The notes beneath the pieces are model-generated. The model searched no databases. It was not told the origin of the DNA and saw only the letters and a program-made list of their open reading frames with translations. Positions 1-10,800 of a DNA stretch of 64,000 nucleotides are shown here, in pieces. Where the stretch lies: positions 144,349 to 208,348 of the forward strand of contig FLMG01000355.1 in the NCBI GenBank assembly GCA_900088475.1, in the 5' to 3' direction. The stretch comes from Hyphochytrium catenoides (Eukaryota > Sar > Hyphochytriomycetes > Hyphochytriales > Hyphochytriaceae). Each line of letters starts with the position of its first letter. Position 1 is the first letter of the stretch. Made by a program: the position numbers and the translations under genes.

Positions 1-1719
1 TTAGATGCCTAACCTCCATATCATCTCCCCGGTAGGGAAAGATCATGGTAGACCCACATTCAGCTTTGTGTAGAGAGATCAAAGGAATCAAGGTTGGGAG
101 GGTCATTCTTCGCGATTTGAGGATATTAGGGCGCACTATCCGTCTTACCGAACTTGCTATTCACCAAGTTGCCCAGAAAGCCCGTGCATCCAAAGACGGT
201 CACAGTTAGACCTGACAGAGATGATAAGGTACTATCTCAACAAGAGAGATCCATGAGAAAGAATATGGCCATCACCTGATACAGACGATCTTCCCCCTGG
301 TCCCTGGAGTGAAAGGAGTCCCTCAGGAATCCATTTGGCACCCTCGATTAGCTGTCTAGTTCGTACCATCTTGCCTTGACCGACTAGATGCTCAAAATAA
401 ATAGACAGCTAGTTACGATTGGCTTAGCCCACGACGGAGGCAAGCAAATCGTAGATCTATTAGTCAAAGGTGTACTGTCAGGTCCAAGCAAGAAGCTTGA
501 GATCTCTAGAAACCCCTGTTACCTTCAGTCAGAGCCCCGAAAGCATAGCCCGTTGTAGATCCTCAATCCTCAATGTAAAGCTTGACTCTGAACTCTGTTT
601 GCTGGCGCCGACAGAGGTTTACCGACCGAGAACCAATTCCGGAGCTGACTATGAATAAAATAAGGATTAGCTTCTTGAGATTGTTTGATAGGCAAGAGCA
701 GATTCTTACACTGTGAGCTCTATACCTTACTTGGACTATTAGGCGATTGAGCGCACTTTTCTCACTATCTCCGCTTATTCATCGATAATCACAGCATGGT
801 AATCTCTCTTAGTCTACTCCATTCAGCCTCTGTTCTGTTGCAGAGAACACAGAGCTGCTCTTCAATCTTCAATCTTCATGCACTCAATCATCAGCGCTGC
901 AGCAGAAGAGAATGATACAAGGATCATCATCATAGCAATGGGCATTGTTGAAGCTGTCTCATCAGCACCTCGTCCATCGAACAGGTAGAGGGAAGCTGGA
1001 CGAAAATGTTGAGCTGCAGGTTGAGAAAGACAAGCTTTTACGGAGGATGTGAGGGCTTCACACCTACCTTTGTGGCGGTTGCCCACGACGAAGATTCATT
1101 TGCCCGCCGTCCTTTGCCCGCAAGTTCCCTCTTTGAAGAAAGAGCACTTGAAAGATCCAGCAGCATCGATGGAAGGGACTTCATGCTTATAATATGTGCC
1201 CAACAGAGAAACGGGTGCAACTCATATCTGAAGAGCTATGTAAGGCTTTCCGCTATCCCTTGTGTCATGAACAGAAGGAGCTGTTACACGGTGCTTTTGG
1301 GAATATGCAGCAGTATACCTTGGGAACTGCCCACGTAGAGTTCTGTTATTGGCGGGCATAGCTTTATTCATCGATTTGCGGTGGTAAGGAACCTAGATCC
1401 TCTCATGTTGCTAGGTTCAGATTTGTACAATATCCTGGTACTTGCAGTGGAGATGATTCCTTCCGACACTTTGACAGTCCTTACAGATCTGCCCGGCGAT
1501 GAGGAGTTAACCTGCTCTGAGTAGCTGTGGTAGCTTAGAGTGGGGTGACACAATGGTTTAATGACTGCGGCTTTGTATCTACCCGCTTAGAGCCGTGTCT
1601 TCCTCAGACAGGTGGTCTTAGAATAAATAATAGGCACACATTGACAGCTTCAAGTCGGGCCTTCTATGGTATCTGGAAGTCAGCCATGGCAGCTTTCCTT
1701 CACAGCCTTCTACTAAGTC
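1..1719. other. Intergenic or unassigned, no supported gene
   Basis: I see no recognisable coding region, RNA gene or repeat here. Short open frames exist on both strands between about 860 and 1340, but none could be joined into an in-phase model starting with ATG. It may hold the upstream flank of a gene lying outside the window. Confidence 0.4.
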
Positions 1720-4605
1720 CTATGCCGCCGTGGGCCATTTCTTACAGTGACCAAGGTCACAACGCTGAAGCCTAACGACCGCCAAGATCCGCTCAGGCAG
1801 CTCGGCTTTGGCCTTTCCTTCCAGAACAAAAGCCAGATCCAGAACCAACATCGTCAAATATCCTTTGACAACCTTGAGGACCCCTTGCGCTACGCTAGAA
1901 GAGCCAACGTCGCAGTCTATTTCAAAGTAGTGCTCCCCCTTGAAGTACCTCTGCGTTAACTTGTTCCCCAGGATAGCTGGCGTACTGCCAACTGAGCTCT
2001 TGACAATCCAGTTGCCCTCAGTCACATTTGGGATGATCTTGAGGCGACTATCGCGGTAGGAGTCCGAACCATTGAGAAAATTCTGCCAAAGAGTTCCCCA
2101 TGGTGTCCCTGGGTCAAAGGCATTCGATTCCTTGGCCTGAAAATAGAGGACCAAAGCCATCTGTGGCGAGCCAGGAATTTGAAACTGCATAACGAGAGTG
2201 AAAGGGCAGGGCACACCTCGACGCTTTGCCTCTTCGATCGCCAGCTGCACCCGGTTCTGCGGCTTAGAGGCAATGTGGTCTGTTTTCTCAAGTACCTCAA
2301 AGAGGTCTGTGGCTACTAGGGACAGAAGCGCAGGCTTGGAAGGAATTTTCACCTTGTCTTCCAAGTACCCGGGACCTCTAACCTTAAACTGCGTGCCATC
2401 TCCGTTGACGGCAGAAGGAAATGAATCCTGCACACTCCGCAGGATTAACTCTTCTCTGTGTAGCTGCTCAACATCCGGCTTGACGGCGCCGCTGGCAGCG
2501 GCTACACCCTCGTGCCTTAGCAAATCCTGGCGTCGGCCTGCTGAACCAAGAGCGTCCGGCTCCGGTGGAAGAAGCTCTAATCCATCCGTTCCGAAATCTT
2601 CACCATGAAGCTGGCCAGATTCCTTTATAATTGACAAGCGCTGTGTCACGAGAGCCGCTTCTTTTTGAAGCTCTTCACTCTGCGTCGGACTGAGGTACTG
2701 GCGCAGCTTGTAATGGTCCTGAAGCCTGACAAGGTGTCCAAGAAGCTCAGATGTATAGAGGTGAACAAAAAATAGAAAGTGTGCCAGCCAGCCGCCTGGC
2801 TCTAGTTGCATGAAGCAGGTTACAAGGCAGCTCGGCGGCAGAAGCGAGGAATAGTGATCCCTGTTTCGTCCCTTGATGTGATAGCCCTGGACCTTCAACC
2901 GGCCCCTAATGTACCCAGATCGAGGCGGGCAGGCCTTATGGGAGCAGCTAGTCATGGAAATAACGTATGATCCATCTCCTTCCTTATTCCATCTTCGGAG
3001 GACACAGAAGTCCCTGGCAGCCACAGGAAAGAACCAAATGCTACACGGCCTGACGGCAAAGTACACGACGTCTGTGTGCCTATCAATCCTCTCTACCACT
3101 TGGACCTCTTTGATCACTGGATTCCATTGATGGTAGCTACTAACATCTCGCAGCGTCCTGAATACCTCCTCAGTGGCGCTTTCCACTACAGCCATCGCCT
3201 TAACACAGCCCATCTCCTGCAGAAAGTGCTTACTGAACGGTGGCAGGTAGGTCCTCAGCCCATTGCGAAAGAAGAGAGGTCTCCACTCCTGCCATGGTAT
3301 GAGCAGCCATCGAAGAACGTAGGATAGGGCCGAAAGCACTACTGCTATTCTAGGGTCACCGCTCCTGCCCTCTTCTCCACTAGAATTGGCCGGTGAGAGC
3401 TGGATGGATGAACTACCCGAGGCCAAGTTACGCTCGTCAGACTCATAGTAGACGTTGGGAACTGTTCTCGACCCTCTTCGCGACCGCATGCCGTTGGACT
3501 CGGAGCCAATAGCCGATGATGGACTCCGAACAGTTGTTAGTGGACCTGCCTCTAATGCAGGAACAAGAAGCCTTGGCAAGAGACCGGGCATCAAGTCTTT
3601 CCTGGGCGCTGAGGACGCACTCTGGTAGAGTTGTCCGTCTTGAGCTCCTACCGCAGCTTTGTGAGTGTCACCATTGAAACCATCAACAAACTTCCTCGCT
3701 GGCGAGCCATTCTCTGGTGTGACAACTAGAGACGAATTTTCGCTGTGTACAGTCTCTCCGCCAACGGCTATGGACGGAGGAGATAGAAGCAGGTCATCTG
3801 GTTGCGCACCGACGTCCTTGGTGCTATCAGTACTAACGGTACCGTTATCAGAGGACCCAATGTCTAGGGACTGTGAAGTCCCGCAAACGCTATTGATGAC
3901 GGAAACCCAGTGGTCTACAGAGCGGACGGACTGCGAGGCGAACAGCACACAGCCTAGCTCCCCGCTTTGCTTTAGAAATGTCCTTGCCTCTGTGTTGTCA
4001 TATTCCATCGCCGTCGCCGGACTTGGAACAGAGAATCTGGACCTCTTACCTCCTGACTGCTTGCTCTTGCCTTTTTTTCCCTTACGAGTCTTTGGGGCAT
4101 CCGCCGAACAAATACCTAGGGCCTTCTCCGCAGCCTCCAAGGATGTAGGACGAAACACCTTGAACGTAAAGAAGACATCCTCTGGGTCCTCTCCGGCAAG
4201 GAAATCGTCCTCGTCCACCGATATCCGGTACTTCACCGCCATCTCATGAATGTTGCCTTCTTTCTTTGCTGCCCAGTCACTACCGAGAGGTATGGCGATT
4301 AGAGGTTCCGTGTCGCCAGGATGGCGCAAACATATCAGATTAGCGTTGGAACATATTGCGTACACATCCCACCACTTGGATGACTCCACGCCCACCTTGA
4401 TCTTCAGCCAACCCGTCATATTCGCAAAGGAAGGAGCTTCAATCTCGGCTCCTAGGGTATCATACTCCCTATCCTCCGTATCGGCAGATTCGGCTGGCAT
4501 AGATGGAGCCGACATTTCATCACGGGATGGCGCTAGTTGGAGTCCAGACGGGCCCAAAGGTAGGAACGAGGCCATACCATGAGGGTCACTGGCCTTGGAG
4601 TCCAT
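1720..4605 (-). CDS. EDR2-like PH-START-DUF1336 lipid-binding protein
   Basis: A single uninterrupted exon encodes 961 residues from ATG at 4605. From the N-terminus I read a PH-like domain (about residues 60-255, starting near MTGWLKIKVG, with a basic linker around KTRKGKKGKSK), a Ser-rich linker, a START-like domain (about 460-650, with SYHQWNPVIKEV and AARDFCVLRRW) and a C-terminal DUF1336/EDR2_C domain (about 735-955, with NAFDPGTPWGTLWQNFL and KGEHYFEIDCDVGSS). This order is that of plant ENHANCED DISEASE RESISTANCE 2. In that family PH binds phosphoinositides and START binds a lipid, and the proteins sit at endosome, ER or plasma membrane. The identity of the lipid here is unknown. Lack of introns contrasts with most neighbours. 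Divergent from the genes to its right. Confidence 0.88.
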   Translation of the reverse strand: MDSKASDPHGMASFLPLGPSGLQLAPSRDEMSAPSMPAESADTEDREYDTLGAEIEAPSFANMTGWLKIKVGVESSKWWDVYAICSNANLICLRHPGDTEPLIAIPLGSDWAAKKEGNIHEMAVKYRISVDEDDFLAGEDPEDVFFTFKVFRPTSLEAAEKALGICSADAPKTRKGKKGKSKQSGGKRSRFSVPSPATAMEYDNTEARTFLKQSGELGCVLFASQSVRSVDHWVSVINSVCGTSQSLDIGSSDNGTVSTDSTKDVGAQPDDLLLSPPSIAVGGETVHSENSSLVVTPENGSPARKFVDGFNGDTHKAAVGAQDGQLYQSASSAPRKDLMPGLLPRLLVPALEAGPLTTVRSPSSAIGSESNGMRSRRGSRTVPNVYYESDERNLASGSSSIQLSPANSSGEEGRSGDPRIAVVLSALSYVLRWLLIPWQEWRPLFFRNGLRTYLPPFSKHFLQEMGCVKAMAVVESATEEVFRTLRDVSSYHQWNPVIKEVQVVERIDRHTDVVYFAVRPCSIWFFPVAARDFCVLRRWNKEGDGSYVISMTSCSHKACPPRSGYIRGRLKVQGYHIKGRNRDHYSSLLPPSCLVTCFMQLEPGGWLAHFLFFVHLYTSELLGHLVRLQDHYKLRQYLSPTQSEELQKEAALVTQRLSIIKESGQLHGEDFGTDGLELLPPEPDALGSAGRRQDLLRHEGVAAASGAVKPDVEQLHREELILRSVQDSFPSAVNGDGTQFKVRGPGYLEDKVKIPSKPALLSLVATDLFEVLEKTDHIASKPQNRVQLAIEEAKRRGVPCPFTLVMQFQIPGSPQMALVLYFQAKESNAFDPGTPWGTLWQNFLNGSDSYRDSRLKIIPNVTEGNWIVKSSVGSTPAILGNKLTQRYFKGEHYFEIDCDVGSSSVAQGVLKVVKGYLTMLVLDLAFVLEGKAKAELPERILAVVRLQRCDLGHCKKWPTAA

Positions 4606-4878
4606 TGTTCAGTCCTGAGTCTCTTTTCATCACCAAGCAGGCAGAAACGCAAGGGGCCTGTTCTATCTCCTATAGCTCACTTGAGAATTTCTCACAGGTC
4701 AAAGCCGGGTCTAGCTAGCAGATGCGCAGAACTATCATCTTCCGTAGGTTGACATGGCAGAGCGGCCTCGACCAGCCGCTGGACGGTGACCCTAACGAGC
4801 TAGCTACCTATAACGGACTCAGCACCGAGCCCACATCAATGGAGCTTCAGAACTGCTGGTGAATCCCTCGGAGAGACT
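4606..4878. promoter_or_regulatory. Short divergent intergenic region
   Basis: This spacer lies between the EDR2-like start on the minus strand and a weak plus-strand candidate gene. It would hold the EDR2-like promoter. I see no clear TATA box or other motif. Confidence 0.25.
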
Positions 4879-5258
4879 ATGAGGCAGAAGCTCAGCATGA
4901 TGCGACAACAGTCTGTTGCCGCTCAGCAGCAGCGCCAGCTCAGTGTGAGAGAGAGGCGGCGGATGTATAGGGCCGATCCGCCCTTTTCCCCTGAAGTTCA
5001 AGACCACGAGGCAGCAGCAAATAGCTTGACTTATCACCCGCCACACCACCCACTTGCTCCTTCTTGCCCGGCGTAGGATCAGGTACATGATCCTTGAAAG
5101 ATCACCTCTGTGATAACTATTGATCATCGGTCTTCTTGTGTGTCTGCAGCGCTTTTCCCGCCAAAGGTCAATCCTCTGATCAGAACGAAGCACGCATCGG
5201 ATACTTCCCTGGCAATGACAGCAGCAGCCGGAGCAGCAGCAGCAGAAGAAGAGGATAA
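4879..5258 (+). CDS. Candidate small Gln/Arg-rich protein, weak
   Basis: Two exons (4879-5072 and 5150-5258) join in phase across a GT..AG intron with a strong tgtctgcag acceptor, giving about 100 residues. The first half is rich in Gln, Arg and Met (MRQKLSMMRQQSVAAQQQ; SVRERRRMYRADPPFSPE), then His/Pro. The second half ends in a Ser/Arg run (DSSSRSSSSRRRG). I recognise no family. The acceptor could be read in another phase, and the start could lie in an upstream exon. The in-phase closure and biased composition are the only support; this may be chance. Confidence 0.25.
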
Positions 5259-6017
5259 CGAAGGCGTAGATAAGACTGCGCCACGGAGGGCATAGAAGCG
5301 TGAAGGCGCTCCCGAGGACTATTTCTATCTTGGTCTCAGGGCTGCTACTGACTGCTTAATCGATTCGCATTAGAGGCAATGATAAGCTCTACATCGACCT
5401 GGAGTAGCCTCTGATATCGTAAAGAACCGTGGTTCTCTTGCATTTCGACGTTACTCTAGGCAGCCCACTGGAAAGCAGCGTCCTGGCTCTTCCATGCTTC
5501 GACTTTGCCTATAGGGCCAGTAGCTGGAGGGATGGACGTCACCTCCAGGAACCAAATGTACGTAGAAGGACATGCCTTTCCTTGACAGAAACCTGTTGTC
5601 ATCCTTTGCTATAGGGGCAGGAAAGATCTACCAGTCGCCGAGCGGGATCTGGCCACCTATGGCATAGCACCTAGTCTCCTAGGTAGGGGATACCTTTAAG
5701 ATGTCACGTTGTCCTGACTCATAATAATGAAAGGAAACCAGCGGCATTGTTGCGGGCAGGCTATCGCACGGGCAAGGACGTTGCAGACACTCTTCCAAGA
5801 GAACTGGCTGCGGGTATTATCTGACATTGGCTTACCCTTAGTCTGGAAAACTAAGCTATTCCTGGGCAGAAGCAAAAATAAGTGTTGATGACGCTATCAG
5901 AGTCTTGAGTGCCGTGCGGAGTTGTGGCAACGACAGGGCCGTGGCTTCCGCCGTCGTCCCGGCCCTGCATTCACCGGGCTTGTCAGCTCTGGACCTCTTC
6001 CTCGTAGGTTATCTCAA
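5259..6017. other. Intergenic region upstream of RAD51C
   Basis: No gene is recognisable. An open stretch runs in frame from about 5892 into the RAD51C first exon, and a possible acceptor (cctcgtag) precedes 6008. So a 5' untranslated or N-terminal exon of RAD51C could lie here. Confidence 0.35.
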
Positions 6018-7647
6018 ATGTTGGAAATCCCCGATTCTGCTGGTTTTAATGTGCTCTCTGGCTACTCAAAGAAACGGAAGAAGAACAAGCCCATCATAAC
6101 GTTCTGCAGTGATCTGGATATGATGCTGGGCGGTGGCCTACAGCGCGGAGAAGTCACAGAGTTCTGTGAGTCTGATCTCACTCTCTTTGCCGTTCTCACT
6201 TTAACTTTCCCTTGACGGATAGGTGGTGTGCCAGGAATTGGAAAGACTCAGCTCGGGTAGGTGATGTGTGCCACGAGACCACGCACATGCCTATATTCTC
6301 ACCGTCGCACCCTCACTCATTAGTATACAGTTGGCGCTTGATGTCCAGATACCTGAGGATTTTGGGGGCGTTGGGGGCGAGGCAGTGTATATTGGTAAGT
6401 ATCTTTGTAGTTAACATAGCAGTGGATAGGACACTAACCTCGACTATTCCGTTAGATACTGAGGGAAGCTTCATGATAGAACGAGTTGCAGAGATGGCAG
6501 AGGCAGTCCAGCAGCACGTCGGAAACATTGCGGTATCAAACTTCTCCCCCAGCTCAGTACTTTTCTTGTCGTGGTGTCTCGAGCCGTCGCTCCTACGCGA
6601 GCATGTCTCGTCGATGCACATATCACGGTTACTCCTAGAACTTTATAATGTCTCCTATCCAGCCCTAGACATCTTAGCTATTTCGTGCACTAGAATCCTA
6701 AAAACATCAAGCTGACACGGGTCCCCGCAGAAGAGGAACCCACAATATGCAGCTGCAGCTGAAGACTTCACAATGGAGAAGCTTCTTCGGGGTATCCACT
6801 GCGCCAGGGTCTATGACAGCTGTGAGCAGATGGCGGCGATTAACGCTCTGCAAGACTTTCTCAGAGATCATCCGAGGGTCAGGCTGGTGGTCCTAGACAG
6901 TATTGCGTTCCACTACAGGCACGACTTTGAAGACGTTGCCCTGCGTATGCGACAACTAAGCTCTGTAGCGCAGCTTCTGCTAGGTTTAGCCCACGACTTT
7001 GACGTTGCGGTAAGCCGCAAAAGAGAGAGAGAGAGAAGACGAGAGGTAGCCCCCACTTTAGCCTACAGAAGCATACCATCATAGAAGAGCTGCAAGTGAA
7101 AGTCAATGTCTCTCTCTTCGTTTGGCGCTAAGCATGTTCCTTGTAGGTTGTTCTAATCAATCAGGTCACGACGAAGGTCAATGTGGGCTCCACTACGAGC
7201 CCAAGCTTTTCCAAGATAATTCCAGCCTTAGGTATTTGTTATGTTTGGTCGTCCTCAAGACGTGGCTGACCTTCCCCATCCTTGTCGTTTGCTCAAACCT
7301 TCTCCCTTCCTACTGGTCTCATCACCGGTAACCCCAGGTGAGAGCTGGTCTCACGCTCCAACCAATAGGGTGATGCTGTTCTGGCAGGTAACTACTTTGT
7401 GCTTCGGCCCTTAGTGGTCGACCTCACTGGCTTATATTTTCTCCGTCGCTTAGGATGGACAGCGCTTTGCCCACCTGATGAAGTCACCTAACCGGGAGCA
7501 ACAGACGGTGCAATTTCAAGGTAACGCGATCTACTGACTATTGCTATGCTATTCTTAGCTCAAGCGTTGCGCCTGGCAGTGAACGAAAAGGGCATCAGGG
7601 GTTTGCCCTCAAAGAAGAGACGCTTCCAGGAGAGAGCGGAGAATTAG
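6018..7647 (+). CDS. RAD51C: DNA repair protein RAD51C, RecA/Rad51 family ATPase
   Basis: Nine exons (6018-6165, 6223-6256, 6324-6394, 6456-6532, 6731-7009, 7147-7231, 7338-7387, 7454-7520, 7559-7647) close in phase to 299 residues. The core reads IITFCSDLDMMLGGGLQRG, then Walker A (GVPGIGKTQ), then LALDVQIPEDFGG and AVYIDTEGSF, which are RAD51C signatures. Walker B is VRLVVLDSIAF, and LINQVTTKVNV and ALGESWSHAPTNR follow. RAD51C acts in the BCDX2 and CX3 complexes in homologous recombination and Holliday-junction processing. The usual N-terminal helix-hairpin-helix region is missing or very short from the ATG at 6018; an undetected upstream exon could supply it. The basic tail (LPSKKRRF) may be a nuclear signal. 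Convergent with the TPS gene, 181 bp apart. Confidence 0.9.
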
Positions 7648-7828
7648 AGCAATTGCCAGTCCAATAAGCTGGACTGACTGTATAGCGGGATAGGACCAAT
7701 GTGTCGAATGGACTGCATGTCTATGATACATTCAGTCAGCGTATCTACACGTCAATCATTCCCTCCGATTGTCCCAATGGGTAGCAACTTAGTGAGTTCC
7801 TCTCCTTCCTACTGCACCCCTTCCCCAT

Positions 7829-10800
7829 TTAGAAGAATATACCGCCCTCATCATCCTCCTCCTGCAAAGTATGGAAATATTCGGTCAGCGTCTGCGAGGA
7901 AACAGTCCTCGGGAAAGTGTGTGCGCCTTGATGGAGGGGCAGGACGCTCATACTTGCACTCTGGGGCAGACCGCCAGTAGGTGCATGCTGTTGATTAAGC
8001 GTTGCCGTGAAGCGGGACATGTCATTCATGGAGAAGATGCGGTTGGCTGATGTAGAAATTTTGGTGAGAGACGTAAGAAGCTCAATCACACTTTCCACAT
8101 CGTTGACGTAGTATTGAGCTGCGCTGGGTTTCTTGCCCACCGTCACTGTGTAACAGTTCTTCAGCCTACAAATATAAGGCCATGCATCAGTTGGATATGC
8201 GACTTTGAGGTTGCGGAGAGAGCAGGAGCTATCCACCCGGCAGCGTTGTGCTCAGTCAATTTCTCATGTATGCAGTTCGCTTGCCAAGAGACAGGACAAG
8301 AGAGAGAGGACACAAAGAGAGGAATCCCCCATTGAAAGACTGCTAGCGCGTAACTCCAAAAGCCAGAAGGATGGAGGTCTTTTCAAGGCTAACTGTCTCA
8401 AAGATGCCGCCATGGGTTACCTGGTTCTCTCTTCTAGCTCTACAAACATGGGCTCGTCAGAAGCATCGTCGCCTATGCACAGCACGAAGTCCACATATTG
8501 GCTGGTCGTGCTCTCGACTGTGGAAAGAATCCGGTCTACCATCAGCCCCTTATGCACGCCCTCAGGGCGAACTTCAAGATAGCCTTTGCCTATGAGAATC
8601 TATGGTGTGACAAAGTTAGGCAAGCAGTAAAAGTTTTTAGACAAAGAGAACCTAAAGTTTAGGGAAAGGTCAGGACTGGAACTTACGTCTACGTTGAAGT
8701 GCTCGAGGACTTGCACCAGTTGGTCCTGCAACTCCTTTGCCTGGAGCATGCCAAACTCTGGGTCGGCATCCGAATATTGCCACACCAGAGCACTTCCTTT
8801 CTTCTCGATATATGTGCCATCCGTGCGCTGCCAAAAGAAGTGGTCCACTTTCGTCAGCCCTATGAGCTTAAACCTCTGTCGTTGTCTCACTTCCTCTCTC
8901 TTCCTCTCTCTCCCTCTCTGTTTTCTATTCCTTCTCTCGCCCTTGGCAGGGTAATGTTTCTCTAATAGCTAACCGGTCCCACTTCGGCTTGACTGCTTTA
9001 CAAGTTCATCGTCCACCCGGTATATCTTTTCTCCAATGAAGGTCTAACCTGAGTATAGATGTCCATTATGGAGTGCGTGATCTCCTTCCAGCTGTCATCG
9101 TTCGTTCTCTCGACCACTGTCTCCCAATAATTCGCATCCGAGTCCACAAGATCTAGTTCTTCTGCAAAGAGGCGGACCTCAAGGTCATGCCCTCTATCCT
9201 CAGACCGCGGCCAGTGATAGAAGTACCCGTGCTCAGCGGCTAAGCCAAGACTTCGAACTTTTGTGAAAGCCTTGGTAAACCCGAGAGTGAGTATAGATTG
9301 AGCTAACGGCACCGAGTCTTTGAATGCTGACTCGACTTTGTGGGAAGGACTTGACAGCAGTAAGCAAAGCAAGGATGGTCAGTTCGTGGCTATACCTTTT
9401 TCAAGTCACTTCGTTCTTTGCCACTGAGGATAAAGACAGTGTTTCTCGGATCATCGCACAGCTTCTGAAGTAGGTTCAGAGTACTGGGACGCAACTCCTC
9501 AACCGCCTCTTGACGCTCCTGGAGGTACTTAGTATACCTACACGCCTTATTTAGTCTACAGAGCGTTATGTGCCTTTTGTTCTCTCTCTTCTTTGCCACT
9601 TCTAGCTGTGGTTTCTATCGGTCATCTGCTTCTGTTATTTTGGTCCTTCTTTGACCATAAGCGGCACCACACTGTGAGAACTCTAGGTTGTTTTCCTAGT
9701 GAGAACTTCCCAATACTTGTGTAGCCGCCTGTAGGGGTAAAATCACTATCAGCAACCAGTCCTTACCGATTCTGTGGCTCTTCTGCCACGAGCGTCCCCC
9801 CAAAGTCCAGCAAAATGCATCTTCTGGAGCTCTTTCGGTATTGCCGCAGCACCTTATCGACGTCTAGTGCTTGAAAGCCGTGATGCATTCCCAACATTCT
9901 GAAGCCAAAGCCAAAGCCCATGCTTAGATAGTCCACATCGTCCAGTTTTTTGTGAGAACGCTTCAAGTCCACGAGCACGCGTTCCGCCCACCGAGTGGTG
10001 GTGTTCCCTAAGATATACTGGAATGACACGAGTTAGAAAAGCAGGAACGTAGGCATGGCCACAGCGATAGAATCTGCTTCACTAAGAGAACAAGAGCAGA
10101 AACAACAGAGCCGGGAGGCAGAGAAAAGAGAGCCAGCTCAGGAACGGGGTAGGTTGATAGGAAGCGAAGTAGTTGGGATTGCATCATATGGAAGCCAATA
10201 GGGGTGAAGGTTGAAACAGTGGAGTCGCGGGACACCTGCAGAGTTCTCTGGTGTCTATCTTTTCTCAAGTCTTCAGATTGTGAGAATATCTGCTCTATGG
10301 CTTCCACCACTTCTTCCTTCCTCCATGGATTGACCGACCAGGCGCCATGTAATACTCTGCTGCATCCCACAAACTCTGACATTATGAGCGTCCCCGGTTG
10401 CCTTTGGAGGTTCTTACTAACAAACTCTTGCGTATAGACATACTCAAAGGGGTTCAGCTGGATGCCACCGCGTACGTGCGTGAGGAGCTTTGCGGGAAAG
10501 GACAAAGGTAGGTGTTAGGGCAAACATCCACTCAAATAAGGTAGGGGAAGTAGCTCCGGCAATGGGGGATCTAATGTCCTACTAGCGGGGTGAGCAGAAG
10601 GTATCTGAGACTACATAGAAACACTTGGAGAACTTGGGATATCCTGTCAATAGCCAGCAAGGCGTGGAGCCTGATATCAACACCTCTTGAACTGGCGGGA
10701 TTTTCGTCGCCTAGCACTTACAAAAGCATCTGCCATTCCCATGTATGCCATCCGCTCTTCAAAGGATAAGCTTGGTACTTCCTTGTAATGAATAACAGGA

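Noticed and set aside
862-1338. Possible small membrane protein on the minus strand (hydrophobic MPIAMMMILVSFSSAAALMI) with a gtaggt donor upstream
   Set aside because: The nearby ATG-started exon joins in the wrong phase, and the frame that fits has no ATG before a stop.
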